A stretch of 64,000 nucleotides of DNA from CAVORB01 sp963736235 (GCA_963736235.1 CAVTOR010000031.1:434001-498000); one strand, 5' to 3'; shown: positions 17,427-26,840, numbered from the stretch's first letter. The notes: generated by a model from the sequence alone, not told the origin. Numbers and translations: made by a program.

Positions 17427-17755
17427 GCGGCCGGGCCCGCGAGCGCTTTCTCCGCGCGCTTGCGGAAAACGCGCATCTCCTTGGCCGCCTGCACGTCGCC
17501 CTTCGCCTCCGCGGTCTCGATACCGCGCTCGAAGGCATCGAGGGCTTCCCGATGCCGTTCGCAGAGCATTAGCGCCTTGCCGTACAGTTTCCATGCGGCG
17601 GAATAGCCCGGGTCCAGATGCACCGCGCGGGACAAATGATCCACCGCCCTTTCGTTTTGCTCGGACTTCAGATACTCATTGCCTAAGCTGTAGCGCAAGA
17701 GGGCGGAATCCTGCCCCCGCGAAAGCATCGCCTCGAAGTTCTCGATCGTGCCCAT
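17423..17755 (-). CDS. Tetratricopeptide repeat protein
   Basis: A 110-residue protein made of about three TPR helical hairpins. Examples are LLRYSLGNEYLKSEQNERAVDHLSRAVHLDP and AAWKLYGKALMLCERHREALDAFERGIE, followed by a basic helix. It is a protein-protein interaction scaffold with unknown partners and probably cytoplasmic, as no signal peptide is seen. The ATG at 17755 (MGTIENFEAML) is preferred; 15 codons upstream remain open but look unlike the family. It converges on the response regulator gene with overlapping stop codons. Confidence 0.8.
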   Translation of the reverse strand: MGTIENFEAMLSRGQDSALLRYSLGNEYLKSEQNERAVDHLSRAVHLDPGYSAAWKLYGKALMLCERHREALDAFERGIETAEAKGDVQAAKEMRVFRKRAEKALAGPAA

Positions 17756-17931
17756 GGCATTCGCCTCCGACGTTGAATGTTCGGGACCGGTCAGGCGCAC
17801 GGACCCATAAGCGAGGAAATGGGGTCCGTTCCCCGAATCGCGAATCGGCGTCGAGCCGCCCGCCCCTCACCTTGCGACCCCTGACGCCGGCGTGTTAAAT
17901 GCCGAGTGCGAATCGGACACGAGGACTTGCA

Positions 17932-20517
17932 ATGCCTGCGGACAACACCGTGGCGGTCATCGAGCCGACCACCCTGGTCGACCACTACCTCCCGGCGGCG
18001 GGCACCTACGACGAGATGCGCACCCCCGAGGGCGAGGTGCGCCCGCACTGGGTCCATCTGCTCGATTCCCTGCACGCGCTCGGGCCCGCGGGCACCGGGG
18101 AGCGCCGGCGCGAGGCCACCCGCCTGATCCGCGACAACGGCGTCACCTACAATCTCTACGGCGATCCCCAGGGGATGTCCCGGCCCTGGGACCTCGACCT
18201 GATTCCGATGCTCATCCGCAGCGACGACTGGGCCGAGCTCGAGCGCGGACTGATGCAGCGCGCGGAGCTGTTGAATCTCATTCTGGTCGATCTTTACGGC
18301 CCGCGCGACCTGGTCAGCAAGGGGCTGCTGCCTGGCGAATTGATCGACGACTACCCCGGCTATCTGCTCCCCTGCCATGGCATCCAGAGCGCCGGGGACC
18401 GGCCACTGATCCACTACGCCGCGGACCTGACCCGCGACCCCGACGGCGGCTGGCGGGTCATCGGCGACCGCACCCAGAGCCCCTCGGGCGCGGGCTACGC
18501 CCTGGAGAACAGGGTCGTGCTCTCGCGAATTCTGCCGAGCCTTTTCCGCGACTCCCATGCCCACCGCCTGGCAGGGTTCTTCCGCTCCATGCGGCGCACC
18601 CTTACCCGGCTCGCGCCGCGCCGCGCCGAGCACGCCAGGGTTGCCGTCCTCACCCCAGGCCCCAGCAACGAGGCCTACTTCGAGCACGCCTACCTGGCGA
18701 ACTATCTCGGCTACGCCCTGGTGCAGGGTGCCGACCTCTCGGTGCGCGACGGCGCGCTCTGGTTGAGAACCCTCGGCCGGCTGGAGCGCATCGACGCGGT
18801 CGTGCGGCGTGTCGACGACGCCTGGTGCGACCCGCTGGAGCTCAGAGAGGAGTCGCTGCTCGGCGTGCCGGGGCTGGTCCAGGCCGCGCGCGCCGGCAAC
18901 GTCACCTTGGCCAACGCCCTGGGCAGCGGCGTGCTGGAACACCCAGGCCTGGCGGCCTTTCTCCCCGACCTGTGCCAGGCCCTCCTGGGCGAGGACCTGC
19001 TGCTCCCGGGCACCGCGACCTGGTGGTGCGGCGACCCCGCCAATCTGGGCCGGGTGCTGGACGAGCTCCCTACCCTGGTCATCAAGCCCATCGGCGGTAC
19101 CGCGGGGGAGCGTTTCCTGATCGGCGCGGAGATGGAGCCCGACCAGCTCGCCGATCTGTCGCGACGGATCCGCGCCGAGCCCCGGCGCTTCGTCGCCCAG
19201 GAGCTCGTCTCTCCGTCCACCTCTCCGGCCCTGATCGGCACCCGCATCGAGCCCCGCCCAACGGTGCTGAGGACCTTCCTGGTGAGCGAGGAGGAAGGCT
19301 ATACCGTCCTGCCCGGGGGGCTGAGCCGGCTCGCCGTCTCGCGCGACACGCCCATCGTCTCCAACCAGTTAGGCGGCCTGGGCAAGGATACCTGGGTGCT
19401 GGCCTCCGAGCCGGAGCTCCAGGAGACTCTGCTGGTAGCCACGGACTACCTCGCACCCGCCGTGGTCCAGGAGAGCGAGGTCTCCAGCCGGGTGGCGGAC
19501 AATCTGTTCTGGATCGGGCGTTACGCCGAGCGCGCCGAGGGCCTGGTACGACTGCTGCGCATCACCATCTTCAAGCTCTCCGAGCGCGCGAGCTTCTCCT
19601 CCGGTGAAGACGCCTCCTGCTGCATGCGCTCCCTGCTCGAGGCCCTGACCCACCAGACCCTGACCTTCCCGGGCTTCGTCGGCGAGGGAGCGGACGAGCG
19701 CCTGCGCGATCCGGTGCCCGAGATGCTCTCGCTCATCTCCGACCCCGCGCGCCTCGGCGCCCTGCCCCAGACCCTGCAGGCGCTGGGCCAGGCAGCCTGG
19801 TCGGTGCGCGACCGGCTATCCGCGGACACCTGGCGCGTGGTCAACGACATCGAGCTACGGCTGCGTGCGCTTACCAAGCAACCCCCCTCGGAGCTGGCCG
19901 AGGCCCTGGACGAGCTCGATCCCCTCGTCACCTCCTTGGTGGCCTTCGCCGCCCTCACGAACGAGAACATGACCCACAACGAGGGCTGGCACTTCCTCGA
20001 GGCGGGCCGCCGGATCGAGCGCGGCTCCAACCTCGCCACGCTGCTCTCCACCACACTGGTCCCGGTAACCGCCGAGATGGAAGAGACCCTGGTGGTCGAA
20101 GCGGCGCTCGGCGTCACCGACAGCCTCTTCACCTACCGCCGCCGCTACCGGGCAGGGACCAGAGTCGGCGCCCTGCTGGACCTGGTGTACAGCGACGAGG
20201 CCAACCCGCGCGCCCTCGCCTATCAGCTGGTGACGCTCGAGCGGCTGGTCTCCGAGATGCCGCGCAGCGAGCTCCAGAGCGGCCGCACGGCGGCCCAAAA
20301 GCTGGTCCTGAAGGCACTGACTGACATCCGCCTGGCGGAGATCGACCGCCTGGTTTACGCCGAGGAGAAGCGCAAGCGGCGCCGTGGGCTGGAGGCGATG
20401 CTGCAAGCCGCCACGCACGATCTCGCGGCCATCTCCGACGCCCTCACCGCCCTGTACTTCCAACACGAGGAGCAGCCCCACAACCTGCTGAGCCGGGGCA
20501 AGGAGAAGGCGGTTTGA
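17932..20517 (+). CDS. Fused circularly permuted ATP-grasp / alpha-E protein, copy 2
   Basis: An 861-residue fusion. Residues 1 to about 500 are the permuted ATP-grasp ligase: VAVLTPGPSNEAYFEHAYLAN, LERIDAVVRRVDDAWCDPL and the end QLGGLGKDTWVLASEP. From about residue 520 on is alpha-E (VSSRVADNLFWIGRYAERAEGLVRLL). In cluster 1 the same two domains are separate genes. The ATG at 17932 follows GAGGA; an ATG 11 codons earlier is possible. It overlaps the following transglutaminase gene by 4 bp, implying translational coupling. The fusion suggests the two domains form one enzyme assembly. The reaction is predicted to be ATP-dependent amide bond formation; the substrate is unknown. Confidence 0.9.
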   Translation: MPADNTVAVIEPTTLVDHYLPAAGTYDEMRTPEGEVRPHWVHLLDSLHALGPAGTGERRREATRLIRDNGVTYNLYGDPQGMSRPWDLDLIPMLIRSDDWAELERGLMQRAELLNLILVDLYGPRDLVSKGLLPGELIDDYPGYLLPCHGIQSAGDRPLIHYAADLTRDPDGGWRVIGDRTQSPSGAGYALENRVVLSRILPSLFRDSHAHRLAGFFRSMRRTLTRLAPRRAEHARVAVLTPGPSNEAYFEHAYLANYLGYALVQGADLSVRDGALWLRTLGRLERIDAVVRRVDDAWCDPLELREESLLGVPGLVQAARAGNVTLANALGSGVLEHPGLAAFLPDLCQALLGEDLLLPGTATWWCGDPANLGRVLDELPTLVIKPIGGTAGERFLIGAEMEPDQLADLSRRIRAEPRRFVAQELVSPSTSPALIGTRIEPRPTVLRTFLVSEEEGYTVLPGGLSRLAVSRDTPIVSNQLGGLGKDTWVLASEPELQETLLVATDYLAPAVVQESEVSSRVADNLFWIGRYAERAEGLVRLLRITIFKLSERASFSSGEDASCCMRSLLEALTHQTLTFPGFVGEGADERLRDPVPEMLSLISDPARLGALPQTLQALGQAAWSVRDRLSADTWRVVNDIELRLRALTKQPPSELAEALDELDPLVTSLVAFAALTNENMTHNEGWHFLEAGRRIERGSNLATLLSTTLVPVTAEMEETLVVEAALGVTDSLFTYRRRYRAGTRVGALLDLVYSDEANPRALAYQLVTLERLVSEMPRSELQSGRTAAQKLVLKALTDIRLAEIDRLVYAEEKRKRRRGLEAMLQAATHDLAAISDALTALYFQHEEQPHNLLSRGKEKAV

Positions 20518-21392
20518 AATTCCGCGTCCGCCATCTCACCCGTTACGTCTACGAGGAGCCGGTCTCCCTGTGCCACAGCATCGCGCACCTCAAACCCAGG
20601 ACCCGACCTGGGCAGGCGGTCGCGTCCAGCCAGGTCCGGGTCGATCCCCTTCCCGCCGTCTCCCGCGAGCACACCGACTTCTTCGGCAACCGGGTGAGCT
20701 ATTTCTCGATCCAGCAGTCTCACACGTCTCTGGAGGTCGCCGCCCTCAGCGAGGTGGAGGTCACGCCGGCCGCGCCGCCCGACCTCTCCGCCACACCCCC
20801 ATGGGAGCAGATACTCGAGCACCTGCACGAGGGGCGCAGCCACGCCACGCTGGACGCGCGGATTTTCACCCTGCCGTCGCCGTACGTCCCGTTGCTGGCG
20901 GAATCGGTCGATTACGCGCGTGCGTCGTTCGCCCCGGGGCGTCCCGTGCTGGAAGCGGTGGCTGACCTGATGGGACGGATCTTCCGCGAGTTCGAGTACG
21001 ACCCGCAGTTCTCGACCGTAGCCACCCCCCTGACCGAGGTCCTGAAGCACCGCAAGGGGGTGTGCCAGGACTTCGCGCATCTCGCGCTCGCCTGCTTGCG
21101 CGGACTCGGGCTGCCAGCGCGCTACGTGAGCGGCTACCTCGAGACCCTTCCCCCTCCCGGCCAACCGAAGCTGCAGGGCTCGGACGCCTCGCACGCCTGG
21201 TTCTCGCTGTTCGTACCCGGCTCCGGTTGGGTGGACTTCGACCCCACCAACGACCAGGTTCCGCGTGAGCAGCACATCACGGCCGCCGTCGGGCGGGACT
21301 TCCAGGACGTCACACCGCTGCGCGGCGTTTTCTACGGCGGCGGCGAACACGAGCTTGAGGTCGCCGTCGATGTGGACCGGATCGAGGGCTGA
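20514..21392 (+). CDS. Transglutaminase-like cysteine peptidase family protein, copy 2
   Basis: A 292-residue protein with an N-terminal beta domain (LKFRVRHLTRYVYEEPVSLCHS) and a papain-like core carrying Cys184 (KGVCQDFAHL), His227 (SHAWFSLF) and Asp243 (DFDPTND), so the triad is complete. It starts with TTG overlapping the upstream stop by 4 bp, exactly as in cluster 1. It probably acts as a peptidase or amidase together with the ATP-grasp/alpha-E fusion. It ends 49 bp before the converging carbonic anhydrase gene. Confidence 0.9.
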   Translation: MKFRVRHLTRYVYEEPVSLCHSIAHLKPRTRPGQAVASSQVRVDPLPAVSREHTDFFGNRVSYFSIQQSHTSLEVAALSEVEVTPAAPPDLSATPPWEQILEHLHEGRSHATLDARIFTLPSPYVPLLAESVDYARASFAPGRPVLEAVADLMGRIFREFEYDPQFSTVATPLTEVLKHRKGVCQDFAHLALACLRGLGLPARYVSGYLETLPPPGQPKLQGSDASHAWFSLFVPGSGWVDFDPTNDQVPREQHITAAVGRDFQDVTPLRGVFYGGGEHELEVAVDVDRIEG

Positions 21393-21441
21393 GGGCAAGC
21401 CGGCGGCGAGTCGCAGCCGCTTGCGGATTCCGGGCCGGCTA

Positions 21442-21981
21442 TCAACCGGCAGCGCCGCGATGCCGCTCGGCGAGCCGCACATAGTGTCCGGCCGAGTACT
21501 CGAGATACTCGCGCTCCTGGTCGGTCAGCGGGCGTACCCGCTTGGCTGGTGCGCCCACCCAGAGATGCCCACCTTCCAGCACGCGCCCGGGCGTTACCAG
21601 AGACCCCGCGCCCAGCATCGTGTAGGGCTCGAGGATCGCGCGGTCCAGAACCCGGGAGCCGATGCCCACCAGACAGCAATCCCGGATCTCACAGCCGTGC
21701 AGCACTACCTGATGTCCCACGGTCACCCGGTCGTGGACGACGACCGGCGCGCCGCCGGGCTGGAACCGGCTGTCGTGGGAGACGTGGAGGACCGCGCCAT
21801 CCTGGATGTTGGTCTCGGTCCCGATCTCGATGCGGTGGACGTCGCCCCGCACCACGCACATGGGCCACACGGACGAGCGCGGACCGATTGTGACGTCCCC
21901 CACCACCACGGCGGTCTGGTCGATCCAGGCGTCGTCGGCGATCAGCGGCAATACGCCCTCGTAAGCGCGGATGTTCGACAT
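21442..21981 (-). CDS. Gamma-class carbonic anhydrase family protein
   Basis: A 179-residue left-handed beta-helix protein of the YrdA/PaaY type. Hexapeptide repeats run from about residue 12 to 135. The three metal-binding His are present: His66 (AVLHVSHD), His90 (VTVGHQVV) and His95 (VLHGCEI). Arg45-Gly-Asp47 (VVRGDV) is the usual subunit-interface motif. Expected to form a trimer with Zn or Fe at the interfaces and catalyse CO2/bicarbonate interconversion, although several relatives have low or other activity. Length is normal. Transcribed divergently from the CNP1-like gene. Confidence 0.9.
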   Translation of the reverse strand: MSNIRAYEGVLPLIADDAWIDQTAVVVGDVTIGPRSSVWPMCVVRGDVHRIEIGTETNIQDGAVLHVSHDSRFQPGGAPVVVHDRVTVGHQVVLHGCEIRDCCLVGIGSRVLDRAILEPYTMLGAGSLVTPGRVLEGGHLWVGAPAKRVRPLTDQEREYLEYSAGHYVRLAERHRGAAG

Positions 21982-22099
21982 AAGACCTCTCCGAGAAAGA
22001 AAACCAGGCGGGGAGACTCCACCGTGATGCTAACGGCTCGCGTCGGCCGTGAGGGTTCGGGCATCCACTGCCCTGGTCCGGTCGCCCTTGTGCCCCTAT

Positions 22100-22115
22100 A
22101 TTCTGCGCACAGAAT
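22100..22115. promoter_or_regulatory. Short inverted repeat in the divergent promoter region
   Basis: ATTCTG-CGCA-CAGAAT, a 6-4-6 inverted repeat overlapping a TATATT -10-like box, 35 bp before the CNP1-like gene. A possible operator, but weak evidence. Confidence 0.3.
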
Positions 22116-22149
22116 CAATTCTCGGGAAACCTGACGCCGGAGCCCGCTC

Positions 22150-22716
22150 ATGAAATTGCCTTTTCTCTGCGCATTGATCGCCCTTTCCGCCTCTTTTACG
22201 GTCCAGGCCGCGAAGGAACGGGCGTTCGTAGACGAGCCGGAGCCTCCGACCTCGAGCCGCGTCGAAGATCCGGAGCTATGGAGCGAAAAGAGCAGCTCGC
22301 TGCCCCCCTGGCCCAACGACAGCGACCTGGTGGAGTTCCAGCTCGACAACGACACCTCACCCTTCCGCTATCTGATGGACGCCAACCACCTCGCCATTGG
22401 CGAGGACAAGGTGGTGCGCTACACGCTGGTGGTGGAATCCCCGAGCGGGGCGCGAAACGTTTCGTTCGAGGGTGTGCGGTGCACCCCGAGGGGCGAATAC
22501 AAGATCTACGCCTACGGCGCCGGGGGCCGATTCCAGCCGATCGCCGGCGCCGACTGGCAGCCGGTCCCGAGCCGGGGAGACCAACTGCACCAGGAGCTGC
22601 ACGGGCATTTCCTGTGCGTTCCGCTCAAGTTCGCGCCGCGCCCGAAGAAGGACATGATTCGCGCCCTGCAAGGTCCCATTAACCCGCGGCAGAACACCGG
22701 ATTTATGTCTCAGTGA
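22150..22716 (+). CDS. CNP1-like family protein, secreted
   Basis: A 188-residue protein with a Sec signal peptide (MKLPFLCALIALSASFTVQA) followed by the CNP1-like domain. Recognisable stretches are WSEKSSSLPPWPNDSDLVEF, FRYLMDANHLAIGEDKVVRYT, NVSFEGVRCTPRGEYKIYAYG and the C-terminal HGHFLCVPLK. The two conserved Cys may form a disulfide. The family is widespread in beta- and gammaproteobacteria and its function is unknown. It ends 44 bp before prlC. Confidence 0.88.
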   Translation: MKLPFLCALIALSASFTVQAAKERAFVDEPEPPTSSRVEDPELWSEKSSSLPPWPNDSDLVEFQLDNDTSPFRYLMDANHLAIGEDKVVRYTLVVESPSGARNVSFEGVRCTPRGEYKIYAYGAGGRFQPIAGADWQPVPSRGDQLHQELHGHFLCVPLKFAPRPKKDMIRALQGPINPRQNTGFMSQ

Positions 22717-22760
22717 TCCCGCGTGTACAGCCCATCTTTTCAACGGAGCCTGACCACCCA

Positions 22761-24791
22761 ATGGAGAACCCACTTGTCGATCTAAGCGGGCTTCCGCCCT
22801 TCTCCCGCATCCGCCCCGAGCACGTGGAGCCGGCCATCGACCGCCTGATCGGGCAATGCCGGGCACGGATCGAGGAGCTGACCAGCGGCCCCGAGCTGCC
22901 CACCTGGGAAAGCTTCGTCGAGCCCCTGGAGGAGTCCGACGACGCCCTCAGCCGCGCCTGGTCTCCGGTGGGTCACCTCAACTCGGTCATGAACAGCGAC
23001 GAGCTGCGCGCGGCCTATAACGCCTGCCTGCCCAAGCTCAGCGACTACGGCACCGAGGTCGGCCAGAACACCGCCCTGTTCGAGGGCTACCGCGCGGTGG
23101 CAAGCCAGGAGCACCTCGACCCCACCCAGCGCAAGCTGCTGGAGAACGCCCTGCGGGACTTCCACCTTTCGGGCGTCGACCTGCCGGCGGACAAGAAGGC
23201 GCGCTACAAGGAGATCAGCCAGGAGCTGTCGCGGCTCACCAGCAAGTACGAGGAAAACCTGCTCGACGCCACCAACGCCTGGAGCAAGGTGGTCACCGAC
23301 GAGGCCGCGCTCGCCGGCCTGCCGGACTCCGCCAAGGCCCTGGCCCGGCAGACCGCCGAGCAGAGGGGCGAGGACGGCTGGGTGCTCACCCTGGACTTCC
23401 CGTCCTACCTCCCGGTCATGACCTACGCGGACGACCGGGCGCTGCGCCGCGAGGTCTACGAGGCGTTCAGCACCCGCGCCTCCGACCAGGGCCCGCACGC
23501 CGGCGGGTGGGACAACGGCGAACACATGGAGAAGATCCTCGAGCTGCGCCACGAGCTCGCCCAACTGCTGGGCTTCGGCAACTACGCGGAGCGTTCGTTG
23601 GCCACCAAGATGGCGCGCTCCACGGACGAGGTGATGCACTTCCTCGACGACCTCGCCGAGCGCTCGGTCAGCCGCGCGCGGCGGGAGCTCGACGAGCTGC
23701 GGGACTACGCCCGCGAGCACCACGGCGCCCAGGACCTCGCCCCCTGGGACCTCGCCTACTACTCCGAGAAGCTGCGCGAGCACCGCTACGCCATCACCCA
23801 GGAGGAGCTCCGGCCCTACTTCCCGCTGCCGCGGGTGCTGACCGGCATGTTCTCGGTGGTCGAGCGCCTGTTCGACCTGCGCATCCAGGAGACGCGTGGC
23901 GTCGACACCTGGCACCCCGACGTGCGCTTCTTCGAGATCCGAGACGGCGCCGGCGAGCTGCGCGGCCAGTTCTACCTCGACCCCTTCGCCCGCCAGAAGA
24001 AACGCGGCGGAGCCTGGATGGACGTCTGCACCAACCGGCTGCACACCGCCCGCTGCGACCAGATCCCGGTCGCCTACCTGGTGTGCAACTTCAGTCCGCC
24101 GGTGGGGGATCAGCCGTCACTGCTCACCCACAACGAGGTGGAGACCCTGTTCCACGAGTTCGGCCACGGCCTGCACCACATGCTCACCAGGGTGGACTAT
24201 CCCGCCGTGGCGGGCATCAGCGGCGTGCCCTGGGACGCGGTGGAGCTGCCCAGCCAGTTCCTGGAGAACTGGTGCTGGGAACGCGAGCCCCTGGACCTGA
24301 TTTCCGGCCACGTCGACACCGGCGAGCCCATCCCCGATGCCCTGTACGAGCGGATGCGCGCGGCCAAGAACTTCCAGTCCGCCATGCAGATGGTGCGTCA
24401 GCTGGAGTTCGCCATCTTCGACTTCCGCCTACACCTGGAGTACGACCCGGCTAAGGGCGGGCGCATCTACGAGATCCTCGATCAGGTGCGCGACCAGGTG
24501 GCGGTGCTGAAGCCGCCCGCCTTCAACCGTTTCGCCCACGGCTTCTCCCACATCTTCTCCGGCGGCTACGCGGCGGGCTACTACAGCTACAAGTGGGCGG
24601 AGGTCCTGTCGGCGGACGCCTTCTCCCTGTTCGAGGAGAAAGGGGTGCTCGACACCGAAACCGGGCGGGCCTTCCGCCAGAGCATTCTCGAACGGGGCGG
24701 ATCGGCCGAGGCGATGGACCTCTACGTCGAGTTCCGAGGGCGCGAGCCCACCATCGACGCCTTGCTCCGCCACACCGGGATCGCGGCTTAA
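22761..24791 (+). CDS. prlC: Oligopeptidase A (M3 zinc metallopeptidase)
   Basis: A 676-residue cytoplasmic oligopeptidase that degrades signal peptides and other short peptides. The start at 22761 (MENPLVDLSGLPPFSRIRPEHVEPA) aligns with E. coli PrlC; an earlier ATG at 22713 adds unlike sequence. The zinc site HEFGH lies at residues 465-469, with the downstream Glu ligand in ELPSQFLENW. Length matches the family. In many gammaproteobacteria it sits in the same conserved neighbourhood as a gamma-carbonic anhydrase, as here. Confidence 0.95.
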   Translation: MENPLVDLSGLPPFSRIRPEHVEPAIDRLIGQCRARIEELTSGPELPTWESFVEPLEESDDALSRAWSPVGHLNSVMNSDELRAAYNACLPKLSDYGTEVGQNTALFEGYRAVASQEHLDPTQRKLLENALRDFHLSGVDLPADKKARYKEISQELSRLTSKYEENLLDATNAWSKVVTDEAALAGLPDSAKALARQTAEQRGEDGWVLTLDFPSYLPVMTYADDRALRREVYEAFSTRASDQGPHAGGWDNGEHMEKILELRHELAQLLGFGNYAERSLATKMARSTDEVMHFLDDLAERSVSRARRELDELRDYAREHHGAQDLAPWDLAYYSEKLREHRYAITQEELRPYFPLPRVLTGMFSVVERLFDLRIQETRGVDTWHPDVRFFEIRDGAGELRGQFYLDPFARQKKRGGAWMDVCTNRLHTARCDQIPVAYLVCNFSPPVGDQPSLLTHNEVETLFHEFGHGLHHMLTRVDYPAVAGISGVPWDAVELPSQFLENWCWEREPLDLISGHVDTGEPIPDALYERMRAAKNFQSAMQMVRQLEFAIFDFRLHLEYDPAKGGRIYEILDQVRDQVAVLKPPAFNRFAHGFSHIFSGGYAAGYYSYKWAEVLSADAFSLFEEKGVLDTETGRAFRQSILERGGSAEAMDLYVEFRGREPTIDALLRHTGIAA

Positions 24792-24827
24792 CGGCGTTGA
24801 CCGTACCCCGGAGGCACCAACTCGCAT

Positions 24828-24877
24828 CGCCAATCGCCGGCGAAGGTGTAACTCCGAGGGGAGAACGGCGATTGGCG
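24828..24877. repeat. 12-bp perfect inverted repeat after prlC
   Basis: CGCCAATCGCCG (24828-24839) pairs with CGGCGATTGGCG (24866-24877) with a 26-bp loop. It may be part of a terminator or a REP-like element. There is no T-run. Confidence 0.55.
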
Positions 24878-24914
24878 GCTACGCCGATAGAATGACCGGC
24901 ACGCCGCCGTCATC

Positions 24915-24990
24915 GTAGGGCGGAATAGCGAAGCGTATTCCGCCGAAGGGACACATGCGGCGCAATACGCCTGGGGCTATTGCGCCCTAC
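24915..24990. repeat. REP-like palindromic pair (type A)
   Basis: Two back-to-back hairpins, GGCGGAATA...TATTCCGCC and GGCGCAATA...TATTGCGCC, enclosed by outer GTAGGGCG and CGCCCTAC. This bipartite layout is that of dispersed repetitive extragenic palindromes common in gammaproteobacteria. It lies directly before a transposase remnant. Confidence 0.8.
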
Positions 24991-24996
24991 GCGGGC

Positions 24997-25368
24997 TGGG
25001 AGGAGGAGAAATGCTTCGACACCTGGAAGAACGACTTCAGACAGGCCGAGGCCTGGGGCGTCAGTGTGGTGGCCATCGACAATCAGGTCCGCTTGGCCAT
25101 CGTCACCTCGATCCTGGTGGCGATGCTGCTGCACCGCAAGATGGGTGCGCGCGGGGTTGCCGACGAGAAGGCATTGCGAAAGCAGGACCGGCGTCAGACC
25201 TCCGAGAGTGAAGGAACCGACCGCCCCGACTGGAGCGCGCCGGTATTCCGCTACACCTCCAAGGTCAGTCGCCAAGTGCTGCGGTTCTTCAAACACTGTT
25301 TTCACAAACCGGCCTCGCTGGCGCTCTATGACAGTCAGCTACGGCCTATGTTGTTGCCGTATCTATGA
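24997..25368 (+). pseudogene. C-terminal remnant of a transposase
   Basis: About 124 codons resembling the C-terminal part of a DDE (IS4-like) transposase: EEKCFDTWKNDFRQAEAWGV, RLAIVTSILVAMLLHRKMG and the ending LYDSQLRPMLLPYL. No start, catalytic core or N-terminus is present; the sequence upstream is a REP-like element. The end abuts the island carrying the MDR dehydrogenase, whose last codons overlap this remnant by 6 bp. Confidence 0.65.
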
Positions 25369-26436
25369 CAGCACCGGACGCCGTTGATTTGATATATCAA
25401 TTACTAACTTCCCAACATGGCCCTTCATCTCGAACTCTCTGTGTGCTTCGCGAATCCCGGAAAGAGAAAACGTGTTTGCGACAACGGGTAAGATTATTCC
25501 GGTTTCAATATGCTTAATCAGGTTTGAAAAAACTACTTCGTCAAGGACCGTACATCCGAATAAACTCAGGTCTTTCAGGTAAAGTGTTCTCACATCCAAA
25601 TCAACAAGCGGGCCTGCAATAGCACCTGCAACGGCATACCTACCAAAAGGCTTGAGCACTTCCATGAAGTCCGGCCACTGTTTTCCGGCAACCAGATCGA
25701 TTACCACTTCAACACTGCTTTTTCCAAGCTCATGTACCGGACTGACATTTCTATCAAATGCACGGTCAGCTCCCAGGCTCAAAATTTTTTTCGCTTTGGA
25801 TGACGATGCAATACCTATAACTTCCGCTCCCCTCGCTTTGGCAAGTTGAATGGCTGCTGATCCAACGCCGCCTGACGCTCCGGTCACCAACACGACATCG
25901 TCGACACTGACGTTAGCACGAGTTAAAAGATTTTCCGCTGTTGAATAAGAGCAAGGGAAGGACGCAAGCTCAACGTCGCTGAGCTTACTGTTAATTTTAT
26001 AAGCATGGCGCGCTGCAACAACGGTGTACTCAGCAAAGCCACCGTCGCATTCGGAACCGAAATACCAGGGTTGATCCAATATTTTACCGCATGCCTCGCG
26101 AATGCATGGCTCGACAAGCACTCGACTATGAAGCAAGCTTGCATCTACTGCTTCTCCGATGGCTACTACTTCGCCACAAACATCAGCACCCTGGATTCTA
26201 GGAAATTGTACGGCATTTCCCGACCAGCTAGCGTCACTATTAGCTCCATTTGATTTGGAATACCATCCGACTCGAGTATTGATATCAGTGTTGTTTACAC
26301 CAGCCGCACCCACCTTTATCAGCACATCGCCTGGCCCAGGAGTAGGTACAGGAATATCCTCGCGGAACACCAACTTATCTAGGCCACCATGCCCTATAAG
26401 CTGCATGCCTTTCATAGTCTTTGGTACGTCGTTCAT
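25363..26436 (-). CDS. Zinc-type alcohol dehydrogenase-like (MDR) oxidoreductase
   Basis: A 357-residue medium-chain dehydrogenase/reductase. It has an N-terminal GroES-like domain (FREDIPVPTPGPGDVLIKVGAAGVNNTD) and a Rossmann nucleotide-binding motif VTGASGGVGSAAIQLAKARG, so NAD(P)H-dependent. A structural-zinc lobe is absent, so it is closer to quinone-reductase-like members. The gene is visibly AT-richer than its neighbours, with many AAA/TTT codons, suggesting recent transfer. The C-terminal NQRRPVLS appears to come from the adjoining transposase remnant, so the native end may have been replaced. Substrate unknown. Confidence 0.85.
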   Translation of the reverse strand: MNDVPKTMKGMQLIGHGGLDKLVFREDIPVPTPGPGDVLIKVGAAGVNNTDINTRVGWYSKSNGANSDASWSGNAVQFPRIQGADVCGEVVAIGEAVDASLLHSRVLVEPCIREACGKILDQPWYFGSECDGGFAEYTVVAARHAYKINSKLSDVELASFPCSYSTAENLLTRANVSVDDVVLVTGASGGVGSAAIQLAKARGAEVIGIASSSKAKKILSLGADRAFDRNVSPVHELGKSSVEVVIDLVAGKQWPDFMEVLKPFGRYAVAGAIAGPLVDLDVRTLYLKDLSLFGCTVLDEVVFSNLIKHIETGIILPVVANTFSLSGIREAHREFEMKGHVGKLVIDISNQRRPVLS

Positions 26437-26840
26437 CGCAGTCTCTTTTTAAGGTATAATATCAAGTTCAGCGGACAAGTGCCGCTGCGCCGAGCAGCTT
26501 CGAGCCGCCAACAATCCTGTCCGTATCCACGGACATGCGGCCATTGCCGCGAGGCGCTCCGGCAGGGTCCATATTTAGCGCTCTTTGCTTCATATCTTTG
26601 ATTTCTAAAGGATACTAACCCGCTGCTGTCACATGGACAATAGCCGCAAATGGTGCATCGGCGCTAACGGAAAACGGCTCAGGGTCAACTGATCCCTCCC
26701 TCGACGACAAAAAAAGCACACCGGTCGTAGGCTGCGACCCAGCACCGCGCTTCGAGTCTCGGAGTTTTCCCAAAGTTCGGTGCACTACGCGACGCTGGCC
26801 CGGTTACGCTTGTCGCCATCCGCATACTGAGAACAAGGCC
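26437..26840. other. 404-bp intergenic region in the AT-richer island
   Basis: Upstream of the MDR gene there is TATTATA-like sequence on the minus strand that could serve as its -10 region. Otherwise no open frame, hairpin or repeat worth naming was found. Confidence 0.4.

Noticed and set aside
25363..25386. Gene fusion between the MDR dehydrogenase and the transposase remnant
   Set aside because: They lie on opposite strands and overlap only by their ends; no fused product is possible.
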